A stretch of 64,000 nucleotides of DNA from Adiantum capillus-veneris (GCA_014529385.2 CM043957.1:71071003-71135002); one strand, 5' to 3'; positions 42,951-56,040 are shown, counted from the first letter of the stretch. The notes: generated from the sequence alone by a model not told the origin. Numbers and translations are program-made.

Positions 42951-45900
42951 CCACTCACATGCCTCTGCATCTCATGCAAGCTGAGAGAGAGTAGTTGTCT
43001 CTCTGTGTTTGTGGCACCAACGCGAGCGAGACAAGTCATTATTTTTTCAAGGACTTTGAATGAAACGCGCCGTGCACCATTGGTTTGATTTTTAGAGCTT
43101 GCAATCTCTAGCACTCCATGTCAATCACTAGCAGATTTGTAGGTGTTGTGGAGACTTTTAATGATTATGGGCGAACACAGGATGCACTCGTTTCTTTTCT
43201 TCTCTTGAGTAAAAAACTCTTAAAAAATGGAATTGATCCTACGCCTCCTCATCCTCTGGTACAAGGCATTTTTCAGTCAGTGAAATAGTGATATTTCTAA
43301 AACTTAAAACACAATCTGTCTTGAGAAAGTCGTAAAATGGGAAGATTTGCAGCAATATCTATAAACTTCTTTAAGGCGGATGGAGAGGAGGGACATGTGT
43401 CACCTCCTCCCAGCCTCCCACCGTATGTGCTCTCTCTTGATCGTTAAACACTCATGCAACTCGGCCTTTAGTGAAGCCCAATTTTAGGGGTTTGATATTA
43501 AAGCAACAAGGGAGGTGCTCCAAAGTCCGAGCAGGTGCACGTTGTACAAAACCATTCTAGGAGATGTACCTTGCACTTTCTTGGCGGGCACTAGTGTTAG
43601 CTACTCAGCTAACAAAATGACATCCTTCTTATTTTTACTTTCATTGGCTGTAGAACAACTTTTTTTATTAACGAGAAATCCCGTTGTCGAGGGAAATGTG
43701 TTCGAAACATGAGGCGCCGGGCCTTTGGCTGAGGGAGGTGTGAAAGAGAGAGAATAGCAAACACTGAAAGATCTGGTAGTCACCGTGATCATCAATTAAT
43801 TGAATAATGCTTTGAGTATAACTTAATCCTTAGCCAAGGCAGGCTGTTAACATCACCGTCACTGGATCATCTGCTAACTAGGAGTTTAAGCTCTCGTTTT
43901 ACAGGATTAACCGGACTGTTAACGACACCAGGGCTTAACACAATGATTAATCAATCTTTAGCTGAAGACGGTGATGAAAATTCCCTCCTGTCGCTTTATC
44001 TGCTTCATCTACATTCAAGATTCTGCAAATCTCATGTAAGTTCACTGTGTCGATCATCATGCTTCAATTATTGCCAACTATTCTGTAACTTCTTGCTTTG
44101 TGCGCTTTGCATTGCCTTAATTGCCGCTTGTAAATTTTGACTCCCCTCTAATCCACTTGCTCTGATTGCCTTCAGGATCTGTATGGCCTCGGTGATTTGT
44201 ATTACCGAGCTTGATAGAGTGAGGTTACTTGCTCCTTAAAGAATAAGACAAAGTTGGATTGCTTCACCAAGGTTGAGAGAGAGAGACCTTCCTTTGCTCC
44301 TAACCGAGGACGAGAGAGAGCGAGCTTCTCCGTTTGTTGATGCCCCTCCTTCCAAGATTGGCGGCCCTCCTTCCTTGATGCTTTTCTTCCCCCTTCCCTT
44401 GCTAATAGAGGACGAGAGAGAGAAAGAGTGAGCTTCTCTTGCTTACGAGAGAGAGCTTATGAGAGAGAGAGATCGAGCCTCTCTTGCTTACGAGAGAGAG
44501 AGACCCGCTCTTGCCTTCTTGCTTTGCTCCTCCTCAATGCCTCTTGCCCCATGATCCTTCCTCCTTGCTCGTTACACCACAAAACAAAACCTCTATGTCA
44601 TGCAAATCCCCCGTTTTGCCTATATATAACCTCTCCTCAATAGCGCCAGCGTCACTGACATGGCACGTGAAAGGTGTCGATGACGTGGCAGGCCCGGACG
44701 AAGACCAGCATGAAAACGCGCAAAGCTGGGCCCGAATAGGTTCGCCTTGAGTTTTGAGCCCGGCTCGTTTCTGTTGCGAGGGCACTTGAGGCCCCTCCTA
44801 GCCAGCACGAACTCTCCTCCTCTTCCCTCGCTGCCTGCTGTGCTCCTTCACGCCATGCGTCCCCTCTTTCGCTTTGGTTCACACCCTATTTTTAATAGGG
44901 CGGCCCCCTTAAAATGGGCGGCCTATGATTTGGTGGGCGGCCATTTGATTGTCTTGGGCACCATTTTTGGTATACATCTCGGACCCCGGCCAACGCAATG
45001 CCAAGCACGACTCCGGTTCCCCTCAATTGGACGGCTTTATTAATACGGTCCATGAGAGGACATTTCAGACAAAGACCTCATCAAACACATCGTTCTTTCT
45101 GATGAGCACCATATTTGGAACACATATCGGCTAAGGAATTGCCCATTATGGCATTTAGCATGCACATCGGCCAAAGAATTGCTTAGCGCGGCTTTCAATT
45201 TTCAGCAGCACTTGACTGACCATATCATCCGGATTCCAAAATTCATCTTGCTGAGCCGTGCTGGCAACTGACACCGGCGTCAAGCCATATTATCTCATGA
45301 ACTCGGTTTGACGAGCCGTTAATTCCTTTAGACTTCTCAAACTGCATAGAACGCATACAAACCCCTGCTGAGACTGTAAAATTCCATATGGGACTCTGAT
45401 CGAGGCGATCGACCTGGCACGAAACTGGCCCCTTGTGGAAACTTAAACGACCAATATCTTGGCAACCGGAACTCCGATTGCTGATCTAAAAAGACCGACG
45501 TGCTCCACAAATTGAGCACTTCAGGCCCATGCATTCACTTCATCTATGTCCCCTCAGTTGCAATTGCCCAATCCTATACGGATCTGCAATTGACTCAAAC
45601 TTCAACCTACCATAACTTCCTCACCATAGCTCCAATCGACGAGCTGTAAAGACAAGCCGGTAGAGTACTTCAAGACTGCAGTTCTAGGTCATAATCTCCC
45701 ATCTGTGCTCACTTCAAGCATACTCTTTTTTAGAATCATTAAGGCATCTGTTGGCCCTTTAAAGCCGCATCTGACATACATTAATCATTAAACTTGTCTT
45801 GTTAACAAGCACTGATCACTGCTCAATAAATGTTTAGGCTTCAACAAAGCTTAGCTTGCAGTTCTTTACTCTTTTTCCCATCATGTAAGCGGAGTTGCAC

Positions 45901-46333
45901 GACACCGTAAAAGTCCAAAGACGTTGTATTATCATTGACTATTAAGAGTGTAAAGGGGCCAAGGGCTTCCAAATTTGTAATTAAATTCAGTTCCTAAGCC
46001 TTGTTATTGAGCCCAAATAGCTAGGAATCCATTCTTTTAACCTTGGCTAAGGTATAAGAGCCTCAACTTTTGTAATTTTGAACCTCAGTTTGGATCATGA
46101 AAGTGAGTGCACGCTGCAACTGAGTATTGTGAGTTTTGTATTACTTTCAACTCCTCGTGTCTTCCTCGTGCGGTGTTGCATTGTGAATTCAAGCATACCT
46201 ATGCACCCACCGGTGAAATCTCTCTACTTCTACGTAAGTTTCTTGTGATGGATCGAGTTGTGGTTTTAGGCATGCCCGTCTACGAGATATTTTCATTCCC
46301 TGCTTACATGATATTTTATATAGCAGGAAACAT
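42951..46333. other. no gene recognised
   Basis: About 3.4 kb with no recognised protein on either strand. Between 44270 and 44510 there are several short GAGAGA runs and 'cttgcttacgagagagag' repeats. The longest frames have no family likeness. Confidence 0.5.
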
Positions 46334-49300
46334 ATGACACAGGAAGCATGTAGTCTGGACACGATTGACGTAAAACATAGTTGTAAAATCTTCAATGAGG
46401 AGAGCATTGCTAAAGATACACAGAGCGAGCGAACTACATTTACTGTGCCAACACAAGTAGGACCAACTGTTGTAGCTCTGGCCAATGCTATAGAAGACAT
46501 GCTTAAATGCATGAACGATATGATGACCAACATACAAAGGATGCCTAGGAGAGGCTTGGGACAAAGACCTATTCAGGGACAACCTATGTGACAACAAAGA
46601 TAGTTAAAATGGTGTGCCATTGAAGGAAAATGGACAAATCATGAGACAAAAAAATGCTCCTACAAGCCCAAATACAATGAAAATGTCCAGTATGTGCCAA
46701 TGAGGCCACAAGGACAATGCATGCATAGATACTTGCCAAGTGTGGCACCAATGCAAAGATAATGGAGAGATCACAACTAGTGTTAGGCCAACAACCACCA
46801 CTCCCAGGGAATAATACTATACCAGTCAAGTATATGTTTCCTGAGGGATAGGTGGATGAACAGGCTCTAGTACCCGTTACTCCATACCCTAAATCGAGTT
46901 CGATAGCAATGGGGGAAAAAGAAGAGTGGTAAATCAACCAACTCTAGTCCCTGTAAAACCAATGTGCCAAAAACCTGCGGATATAGCACTGGTTTACTTC
47001 ATTGCAAACTATGGAGCTAGACCACCAATGATCAAACCAATGCCCAAACCAAAAACTAGGAATTGCCATAACTGTGGAGTGGATGACCATTGGAAAAATG
47101 ATTGTCCGGAACTAGATAAGAATGTGAGACCTATAGAGGCATATTGTGGAGTGTGTGGTTGCAAGGGTGGACACTTTCCTGAATACTGCCATAGAAACCC
47201 AGCCAACAAGGGAAAAACTGCTATAAATGTAGCTCAAGTTGTGCCAAGTAGTTCGTCAAAAGGGATACCTACAATTCGAGTTTGAGTACTGACAAGAGAA
47301 CAAGCCAAGGGGAGTTAAAAAAAATAAACAAGTGGATCGGACATACCCAACAATTTCTCCAAAAACTCCAAAAAGGAAAGACGCAAATCATACGAACTCA
47401 AAAGGCAGAAACTACAAAAAGGGGTTGAAGAAAAGATACGGAAAGAGGTAAAGAAAAAGATGCAGACTCTTTCATTAGTCTTTAAGGAACCTGAACCAAA
47501 ATCAATTGGATCAGTATTGGTCGATAAAATTTATGAACCAATCAACGCTATCTTGGAAGCTTTCCAAGCTGGATTGAAAGGCGGTCAAACATTGGAAACC
47601 AATTGGAAAAACTATTAGCACCTGATGATATGGAAGGGGTATGGAAGCAACTAAATTAGAAGCTTATAAAAACTTGGTGCAAATTACGCAATCCATGCTG
47701 GAAAAACAAAAACCTCAATCAAAAATCATAGGAAACTAGCAGAATCTAAAACTAAGACCATCAGAGAAGAAACACAATAGAAGGGAGAGTTGGAAACTTT
47801 AGAGAACAATGACACACAATCACCTCAACTGATAGTTCTTGATAGTGAGGAAGGATGGGACGGAGTGCCGATAGACGAAGAAGATTGGCCAAACCACCTA
47901 TGGGAACGAGTTAGGGAGCCAAAGTTGAGAGTTTGACTCTAAATCGGCTCTAGTTGAAGAGGTACGACTAGATAGACCATCCATGGAACTAGATGAGCAG
48001 TCTTTGTATGGATATTTGGGATCAGATCAGTCAGGCTCTACAAAATCTGGAACGCTACGGACACTACCTTTCTACCTAGGACAAAACAAACCCTGGTTTA
48101 AGAGAAACCGATGGTTTGGAAAATGAAAAAACTAAAAAGGCCAAAAGAAACCTTGGATGTGGCTAATTTGCAATCCATTATGTCAACTCCAAGTTAGTGC
48201 ACAATCACATTGGGTGAGCTACTGAAGTTACGACCACACCTCAGGGGAGATTTGCAAACTAACATGGAAAATTAAAGGGGGCATCTCAAATGAACACGGA
48301 AATAAAAAAATGAAGAGGCACAAACTAAACTTGTTAACTCTGTGCCCATGAACAAAGTAGGAAACTATTGTGAAGGGAACGAGGGAAGCACTACCCTTCC
48401 AATATAATACAATAATGTAACAACCATGGATGTTTTGGATAGTGGAGCAGGCTTGCCATAGCAACCAAAGCTATCTCAAAAGCCTAGGAAAAACCAACAA
48501 TAAGGCAAACGAGGATGAAACTGCATTGGAAGAAGATGGACACATTGAGAAATCGATGGGCTTACTATAGTCAAGTCCTGTGGAATTCATTACCAACACA
48601 CGTTTGCCATTGTAGATTTTGGAAACAAACTCAAATATGAAATTATCTTGGGAAGATCGTGTATGAGATATATACAATCAATTCAAGATTGGGTCAATGA
48701 TTATCTCTACATAAAACAAGTACTAGTAATTACTCAAGTGAACTTGAAAGACCACTCATACAAGGATGTTCGAGGACACATATATAGTAAGTGGACTCTA
48801 AAACCTCAGCAGAGACTAGATTGCCATCATAGATACACAAAGACACTCCAATTTGGATGTGTGGGGCTTCTGAATTGGGTAGTTTATGAAGGGAAGACTG
48901 CATTTTACACAAAGAAGTGAATGATGCAGATTACATACCTGAACCATTTCCTAAACATTTGTTTGAACCTTTTAAGTGACCTAGATTTTGGCCACAATGG
49001 ATGTGTGCATTAATGAATCTACACCTACACACTTTTGTGACAAGGAGGACTGTGATATAGTCCCAATCTAGATGGTATTTACCGAAATGATGGAGGAGCA
49101 ACATGTCTTCTCTAATCACTACTACGATGCCATGGACAAGTTGGAAGAAGAAACGATTGCAAGAAAGGAATTAGACTTCTAGTCAGCTGAGGAGAAGAAA
49201 CTTTTTTTTGAGTTTCAAAACCAACATCAAAGACACCAATAAAGATATCGCTAGAAATGGGACAATAACCTAAAAAAAAAAACAACAAAACCTGTGCTGG

Positions 49301-50075
49301 AAAACGAAACTCAATCCTTGATGAAAGTAGATGCAACGGACTGCATAAAAGACAAGATAACATGAAGATATCCAAACACAAAACATTTAGAGTAACAAAA
49401 CAAAACGAAACCAAAATCCACAAGCTTGATAAGACCAAAGGAAAAGAACCTCCAATGGCAAAAAATGAACGCAAAGCAAAATACGAAGAGCTAAAATGGA
49501 CTTTGAAAGAAGTATGGACCACGGAGATGGAGTCGGATAGTGACAAACCGAGCGCAATCAATGTTCCATCCCATTATAAAAAGTACACTTTACAAGGTCA
49601 AAGGATCATTGTTGAGAAACCATTGCGGAAACCAAAAGAACTAGATACATCTTATAAAGGGCCCAAGAATGCCAAGTAAATTGGCCTTGAAGATCCTGGA
49701 GAAGAGTCAAGACCCAGATACATAGTTACAAATTTGTCGCAAGAAGAAGAGGAGATCCTCATTGGTACGTTGAAAGAGTATAGGAATGTCTTTTTACAAA
49801 GATATCAAGGGGGTTGATCCTACCATCTGCCATCACACTATCCCTATGGAGATTATGGTAAGCTGAGCAGACAAAGACCATATACCTATAACGGGGCCTT
49901 TGGCAAAAGAGATCAAGGAAGAGATCAAGAAGCTGAAGGAGGCCGAGTTCATCTACAAAATGCAACACACTGATTGGGTATCACCTATTGTGGTGGTGCC
50001 TAAAAAGAATGGTAAACTCAAAGTGTGTGTGAATCTCAAGAAGGTGAATGCCACCACTATACAATATAACGAGTG
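46334..50075 (+). pseudogene. decayed Ty3-like gag-pro-RT, relative of the 13.1 kb element
   Basis: The stretch parallels the 12331-15174 protein block by block: knuckles CHNCGVDDHWKNDC and CGVCGCKGGHFPEYC (46926-47285), DKIYEPINAILEAFQAGL (about 47520), a broken CTITLGELLKLRPHL (about 48200), NKVGNYCEGNEGSTTLPI and VLDSGAGL (about 48350-48450), and HTFAIVDFGNKLKYEIILGR followed by DWVNDYLYIKQ (48600-48720). Unlike that element it continues into a Ty3 reverse transcriptase start: KEAEFIYKMQHTDWVSPIVV, VPKKNGKLKVCVNLKKVNA (49900-50075), where likeness stops abruptly. Stops and frameshifts are frequent. No LTRs were identified. Confidence 0.8.
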
Positions 50076-51548
50076 TTTATTTTTTGCAAGCTTCTAATTT
50101 AGAGCTGTTTAGGAGAACTTATAGCTTTTTTTGTGATTCTTATTTACCATTATAGCATCCATTAACTTTTGAGCTTTCACTTGCAAGAAAAGCACACCTT
50201 CATAGAATCCATTTTAGACCATGTATAGACAATTAGTTGCATTCATAAGGAATGCTATTCAAAATAGAAAATTTCATGGCAAAGAAGTTCTTATGCTACC
50301 TAAAAAATTTATCACTCAATGGACTGTTAATCATTATACACAGATACAATTGGATTCAAGTCAAAAAACCTCACCTAATCTTTATTATTATTCTTATAAC
50401 ATAACTTTTTACAGTCAACTTTGATCATACAAGGATTGGCACCAGGCATGTGTTATGATTAGCAATTAAATGTCATAAACCATTGTTGTAAGTGCTTATA
50501 AAGAGGCTTGTGTTGTATACTCTGTTAGATTAGTATTCATGGACCAAGATACTACCTTTGTTGTAAGCAAGGGAAAACTACTAAGATGCAATTGTAACTA
50601 CATGTGCATCTACTAGCCTTAGAAGGAGAACACCTTGGACTAGTAGTGGTCTAAACATTACCTCTATTGTGTCATTCACAACCAAGATATCCCTTCTTGT
50701 TTACCATGGAAGTTCACTTTATGTTCTCCATGCTATGCACTATGTTGTGAGTGTATTAAATAAAGCTAAATTGTTAGGAACTATTGCATGAAGGGAATTT
50801 AGTGACTTCGGAGATAGGACACAGAAATTGAGAGATGGGAGCGAGTTTTGTTCACTATAAGAAATAATGTTCATGCAATATTTTGGGGTGTTTCTATCTT
50901 CATCTCTATCTACACTCTTTATTTCTCTTGACTCATATCCCCTCTAACAAGATGCACAAATGTGAGCTCTCTCCTCTCAACAACAAGTCTTACCCAAACA
51001 TGGCATGTGGAACTTGTCTTGATGCTACATACCCTTTATAAACTACTCAATTAATTCAATTTTCCTACAAAGTGGTGAACACACCGAGGAAAAATCACAA
51101 CCCTTAGAAAAAATGGGAACCCCTTTATTGTTTACTACTTTTATTTGTTCATTTTATTCCATCTCTCATATATGACTCAACATTCATTTCAATAAGGATA
51201 TTAGGCACTTTTGACACCACTATCCTAGGAAGACACACCAAATTGATAGTGATTTATTTTAGCCTATTTTAAGATGTAGAGAAAGACTTTACCTATCTGA
51301 TATCATCAAAATCATTGAGCAACATATATTTTCCTTAAAACCATATGGATTCAAAAGAGCGCATCGAGAACATGGTTTGGAAAGTAAAATCTTAGAAATG
51401 ATTTCATTTCCATAATTTTTTACTAGTGTCCGATCATTCACATAGTCTATTGATGCTCCTTAGTACATGTGATATCAACAAGCTTTGTATTTTTCCATGT
51501 GATGTAGCAGTAGCCCAAGCATTGAATAAATAAACATTGTGAATCTAT
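50076..51548. other. no gene recognised
   Basis: A/T-rich sequence with no protein likeness between the broken reverse transcriptase and the next LTR element. It contains the bases CTAT that form the left copy of that element's target duplication (51545-51548). Confidence 0.5.
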
Positions 51549-54151
51549 TGATAGCCGTTTTTCGGCTCTCCATAATTGCCATACTAAGTTACTCCACCCT
51601 ACCAAATTCACCCAAACGCTATGGCTATCCCTACCATTTCACTGTACATAGGCGCATGTGAGTTAGGGGGCTTTTCCCATATCTTCTTAAAAACCCTCAG
51701 CTAGCTAGTCACTGGGCTAGTTGAGCCAAAAAAATAAAAAAAATAAAAAAATAAAAGTATATTATGGCCTCTTTGTGTGTAAATATTTCATTGTATATAT
51801 GGCCTAAATATAGGGATTTTTTATTATTATTTTGGTATTTTATTTAAATATTTCTACTTAGGTGTGTGTTTTATTAAACCTATGTACACCTTCTTTCATC
51901 CTCTTACACCATAATTATATTTCTTGCCAATATGTACATACTCTAACCTCATATTTTTCCTTTATACAAATCACTCCCACATTTTCACCCTCACCCTCGT
52001 GAAAACAAAAAATTGATTTCTACTCATTGGTTACGTTTATTATGTTATTTACTTGCATACCTTTTCCTCTTTCACCCAAAATAATTCAAGGAGGGACCAT
52101 ATCATATGATTCCAATAGCTTTCCATATCCATAACTCCTCCATATTTTTATTATTATTTTTACTCATTATTCTAACACCATGTGCTCATTGAGCTAAAGT
52201 CCATGAATAGTCCATACACTAGTCCCACCATGTATATATTTCTTTATTCACCAATAATCCTCCTCCATGCATGGGTCAAGGGCAACTTGGATGCTTTGTA
52301 TTATAATATGACAAAGGAAGGGCTCACTCTTGGATGCATTGTACAAATTCAACAAAGGAGGGGGCCACTAAAAGACTTTTGCAGGCATAAAAACAGGCTT
52401 TTTTGGTGAGAATTTTGGCACCTATCTCCACTCCGAATTTGGAGCGGTGGTCAAAAGAGAAAATGTAGCCCACGCTCTGAATAATCACCTCAAAATTTTT
52501 CATGATTTTTGGATCTACCAGCGGTGAGCTATGATTTTTTGAGTGGACCCCAGTCTGCCCACTTTTCTCACAAGTAGCCCTTAGTCTTCTCTCACCCTTC
52601 CACACACCTACTCACTCTTACACACCCCTCCCTCTCCTTCCCTCACTCAAACCTGCAATTTCCATGGCTTCTCCCACCCTCTTCACCATTACCCTTCTCT
52701 CTCATCCCTATAGTTCTTTTATGAACCTCTACATACATACACCCTCTCCATGTCTCTCTCTATTGCTTCTATGTTACAATTTCATTTACCTCTCCTAAAA
52801 ATATCTAAAATTCAGCATCTTAACCATGATAACTTCTGCAAATTGAGGATTTTTCATCAACAAATCCTCTTTTCATCGTGGTGGTCAACCGTGGCGGCGG
52901 CGTAAAGGAGCGAAGAAGAAGAAGAAGAAGATCAGCGGTCATTTTTTCCACAATGTACACAAGGGTGAGTTCAAGCTTCTTCAAAGCTTCACCATCTCAA
53001 TGATTCTCTTTTAATTCACCCCTCTTCCTTCATCAAATCAACTCATCCTACCCATTGTAAATGTATCACTAACAATTCTAGTGATTATTACCACTAACAA
53101 CTAACTTCTCTTGTAAAAATGCACCCACACTATCAACATATGGAGTAGGCAACCGCACAAGTAAACCAAATTCACTCACTCCCATGGAAGTTTCTCTCCT
53201 TTCACCACATCAATAATTCTCTTACTTGAGCCCACATCCATGTGACTCAAGAGAAAAGAGAGACCCCATTCTCATTTGAAATTCATAAAAATTCATAATC
53301 CTTGATCTTTCCTAATAAAATTGATTAGGCTTAATCCTAATCAAGGCTTCTAAAACCTATAAATAGAACCCATTCCTCCTTGTAAAAGACATCACTATAC
53401 CATTGCACACTAGATTGAGCGTACCACACGCCAGTTCTATCTTGGTTGTAAAGAGAGAGTAAGCTTTCTATACACCATCACCTTGGTGCATAGAAAAGCT
53501 TGGTGCGAGTAGAAGATATTCTTCCTACCATTGTTGTATCTACCCCAACATCAATGAATTGGTAGTTTTGGATGCAATTCATGTCCAAAGGCTCACGCTT
53601 CTCCTCCAATTTGGCTTGGCAAACTCATTCAGATTCATAAGGTGACTTGTTTCATTGAAGGTTGTTGTTTTGTTGCTTGTGATTCATTGGCTATTGTTTG
53701 GCTACCATTGTAAGAGGGTGGATGGTGAGAGGGCTCCCATAACCCTAAGACAATGTGCTAGTGATGCTATAACCAAATCTTGTCACTTGATTCCGCAAGC
53801 TCTAAGTTTCTTTTTGTGCAAAATATAAAGTTGAAGCTAAGTTGTACACCATCTCGCTCTCTCTCTCTCTCTCTCTCGCTCTCTCTCTCGTGTTTTAGTG
53901 TGTGAGAGTGTTCCATTGGTGTTAGGGTTAGTGTAAATTCCTTGCTTGTTTGTGGGTTGCTCTAACGATTCTCCTCTTTTGCGTCCTAGTTCGCTCTTAA
54001 ACTAGGTGGTGCCCCTTGTGTAGTTGGGATTTGGCTGTGGGTTTGTTGTTTTGGTTTGTGTTGTGTTGTGCCCCAGCCCCATTGAGCAGCACGGGAGCCT
54101 TGAAGGGTGTCTAGAGGTTGCTCTTCTTGTTGCCCGCCCCGGACCGCCTCA
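51549..54151 (+). repeat. 5' LTR of the Tat-like element
   Basis: Starts TGATAGCCG and ends ACCGCCTCA. It is nearly identical to the 3' LTR except for about 160 extra bases at 52360-52523. A TATAAATA box is at 53358-53365 and a (CT)n tract at 53860-53890. Open frames in it (52182, 54024) recur in the other LTR or are repeats, not genes. Confidence 0.93.
53358..53365 (+). promoter_or_regulatory. LTR TATA box
   Basis: TATAAATA; the 3' LTR has the same box at 61717-61724. It is the likely promoter for the element transcript, about 790 bases before the LTR end. Confidence 0.6.
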
Positions 54152-54155
54152 ATTT

Positions 54156-54172
54156 TGGTGCCCCCACGGAGG
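54156..54172 (+). promoter_or_regulatory. primer binding site of the Tat-like element
   Basis: TGGTGCCCCCACGGAGG begins four bases after the LTR end. TGG followed by a G/C-rich block fits a tRNA 3' end, but I have not matched the tRNA species. Confidence 0.65.
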
Positions 54173-54228
54173 ACAGGCTTGTGTATGTTTTGTAAAGGCT
54201 CAACCTTTAGCATAATCAAGTAGCTTGC

Positions 54229-54441
54229 ATGAATCACGAGAATTTGTATGATCCCTTCATTCCCATTGCAAGGCAAAAGGTACACATAATTGTTACTACT
54301 AAGTTGCAATTTCAGCGAGTAATTCATAGAATTTTAGGTCCTCTTAGGTTGGTAGAGATAAACGCATCAGTAAATCCTTTTATTTTGCCTCTCATTAGGT
54401 ACGACCTTAGTTTGGACGTCTATATTTTTGTTTTGTTTTAA
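54229..54441 (+). CDS. small reading frame, first of a tandem pair, unknown
   Basis: A 70-residue frame (ATG start, TAA end) between the primer site and Gag. It ends ASVNPFILPLIRYDLSLDVY followed by IFVLF. The next frame (54463-54681) has matching text in the same order (VGEILASPNPVILPLIDYHR), so the two are a diverged tandem duplication. Both are in the same frame as Gag. No known domain is recognised. The likeness at protein level, beyond that at DNA level, suggests that it was once translated. Confidence 0.5.
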   Translation: MNHENLYDPFIPIARQKVHIIVTTKLQFQRVIHRILGPLRLVEINASVNPFILPLIRYDLSLDVYIFVLF

Positions 54442-54462
54442 GAATTAGGTCATGCATAGACC

Positions 54463-54681
54463 ATGGATAATGGCCCAAGAATACAGGTTTTTCCCTTTCA
54501 TTTCACTCCACACATTAGAGTAAACATTGCAATTAGTAGAAAAATCCATTTTCAACAACGTATGGTATTCATGTTTGGTGCCCAAAGAGTAGGAGAAATT
54601 CTCGCGTCACCAAACCCTGTCATTCTACCTCTTATTGATTATCATAGGTCATTTGATGTGAATATTTTTATTTTGTTGTAG
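54463..54681 (+). CDS. small reading frame, second of a tandem pair, unknown
   Basis: A 72-residue frame whose second half (KIHFQQRMVFMFGAQRVGEI, then NPVILPLIDY and FDVNIFILL) aligns with that of 54229-54441 (LQFQRVIHRILGPLRLVEI, NPFILPLIRY, LDVYIFVLF). It ends with TAG seven bases before the next frame, in the same phase as Gag. The 3' end 'ttttattttgttgtag' also resembles a splice acceptor, so a spliced leader is another possibility. Confidence 0.5.
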   Translation: MDNGPRIQVFPFHFTPHIRVNIAISRKIHFQQRMVFMFGAQRVGEILASPNPVILPLIDYHRSFDVNIFILL

Positions 54682-54687
54682 AATAGA

Positions 54688-56001
54688 TTGCAATTTAGAA
54701 AATATTATTGTGTAAATCTTTTAAAGAAAGAAAAAACAAAAACGCGTCACTTTGAAATCAATTTAATGGAGAGCCAACGCCAAATGTCTGGATATCCTCT
54801 TTTCTTTGGAGAGCATGGAGAGGATGCAGAATTATTTCTAGCGAATTTCAAGATGTCTTGCCGTATCAAGAGGATAGTAACTGATCAAGAACGTGTAGAA
54901 ATGTTTGAGGTGGTCCTTAGGAAAGATGCTAGCACTTGGTTTGACTCTTTGCCTGAGGAAGTTAAAGGGAATTACACGGAAGTTTTGAATTGTTTCAAGA
55001 AATACTTCTTTGATCCCCAAAACACTCAGAAATTATGGCAAGACATTGTTTCTCATAAGCAAAAAGACTTAGATGACTACTACTTATACAAGCAAGAGTT
55101 CCTACGTCTTTGGGCTCTATGGATACGAAATGTTGCTAACCCTGGTGATGGTGCAGAATTTCTAAAGAAGGAGAGGTTCATAGCCGGACTCTTTCCTTAC
55201 CTTAAGGTAAAAGTTGAGGTGGGTGCACCTGCTACCTTTGATGCAGCTGAAACTAGGGCTGCTGAGAAATATAGGAAACTCAAGTGCTTAAGGGGGGAGG
55301 TTTCAATAGAAGGTCTTAGACCCAAAGGTAAGTCACAAGCATCAACATGTAAGGAGCTTCCTGAGGTAACGGCGGAAGTGATTGAGAAGTTAAATGAATC
55401 TTTAAGCAGCTTGTCAATTCACCTTGCACAAGCCGTAGGTCCAAAGGGACAAGCAAAGAAGTCTGAAGAGCGAGACCCACGACCTAGGAGAGTCTTGCAA
55501 TGTTGGAATTGCGGTGAGTCTGGACATGGGATGTATAATTGTCCTTGGCCCCGTGGGGAGCCAGGGAGACCTAACTTGAATTACCCAGTGATGAATGCAG
55601 GTGAAGGAACTAGTCAACAACCACGGCTTATACAAAGGCCAAATGGAGCAAGACCACCTCCACAAGGAGTGGAAGGAGTTCCACCTTTGCCAGACCCAAA
55701 CGTGCATGTGGTAGAGGTGACAAATTCAAGAGAGGTTGACATGGAAGCAAATGGCATTAAGCGTGGCCGAGGGAAAGGTAAGGAGAAAGAAGGAGTTACA
55801 TCACAAAGTGACCATGGACGAGAAAAGAAGGCAAAGGAGACCAAGGAAGCTAAGAGGACTCGACGTCGTATCAACCTCCGAGACTTTCCTCTTGGACATG
55901 GAATGGCTCCATACAACCTGTTGGAAGACATGAGAGGTAAGGGTCCTAATATCTCATGGCCTCAATTTCTTGCATTATGTCCACAAGTTAGGAGGGATTA
56001 A
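54688..56001 (+). CDS. Gag of the Tat-like element, 437 residues
   Basis: The frame contains a Ty3 Gag domain: YPLFFGEHGEDAELFLANFK near residue 35, VVLRKDASTWFDSLPEEV near 75, ILKK-like NCFKKYFFDPQNTQKLW near 100 and DDYYLYKQEFLRLW near 130. A single zinc knuckle CWNCGESGHGMYNC lies at residue 272, followed by a Pro/Gly and then a Lys/Arg/Glu-rich tail. Gag makes the particle and binds RNA. The likely true start is the ATG of MESQRQMSGY about 25 residues in. It ends with a TAA that is in frame with the protease segment, so the stop may be a decayed CAA. Confidence 0.9.
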   Translation: MQFRKYYCVNLLKKEKTKTRHFEINLMESQRQMSGYPLFFGEHGEDAELFLANFKMSCRIKRIVTDQERVEMFEVVLRKDASTWFDSLPEEVKGNYTEVLNCFKKYFFDPQNTQKLWQDIVSHKQKDLDDYYLYKQEFLRLWALWIRNVANPGDGAEFLKKERFIAGLFPYLKVKVEVGAPATFDAAETRAAEKYRKLKCLRGEVSIEGLRPKGKSQASTCKELPEVTAEVIEKLNESLSSLSIHLAQAVGPKGQAKKSEERDPRPRRVLQCWNCGESGHGMYNCPWPRGEPGRPNLNYPVMNAGEGTSQQPRLIQRPNGARPPPQGVEGVPPLPDPNVHVVEVTNSREVDMEANGIKRGRGKGKEKEGVTSQSDHGREKKAKETKEAKRTRRRINLRDFPLGHGMAPYNLLEDMRGKGPNISWPQFLALCPQVRRD

Positions 56002-56040
56002 ACAAGGGCAGTTAGCACTAGGAGAAAGGTAAAAGAGAGT

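Noticed and set aside
49112-49561. 149-residue minus-strand frame rich in Phe, Ser and Leu
   Set aside because: Antisense of the Lys/Glu-rich decayed gag-pro; hydrophobic look is a by-product of complementing Lys codons.
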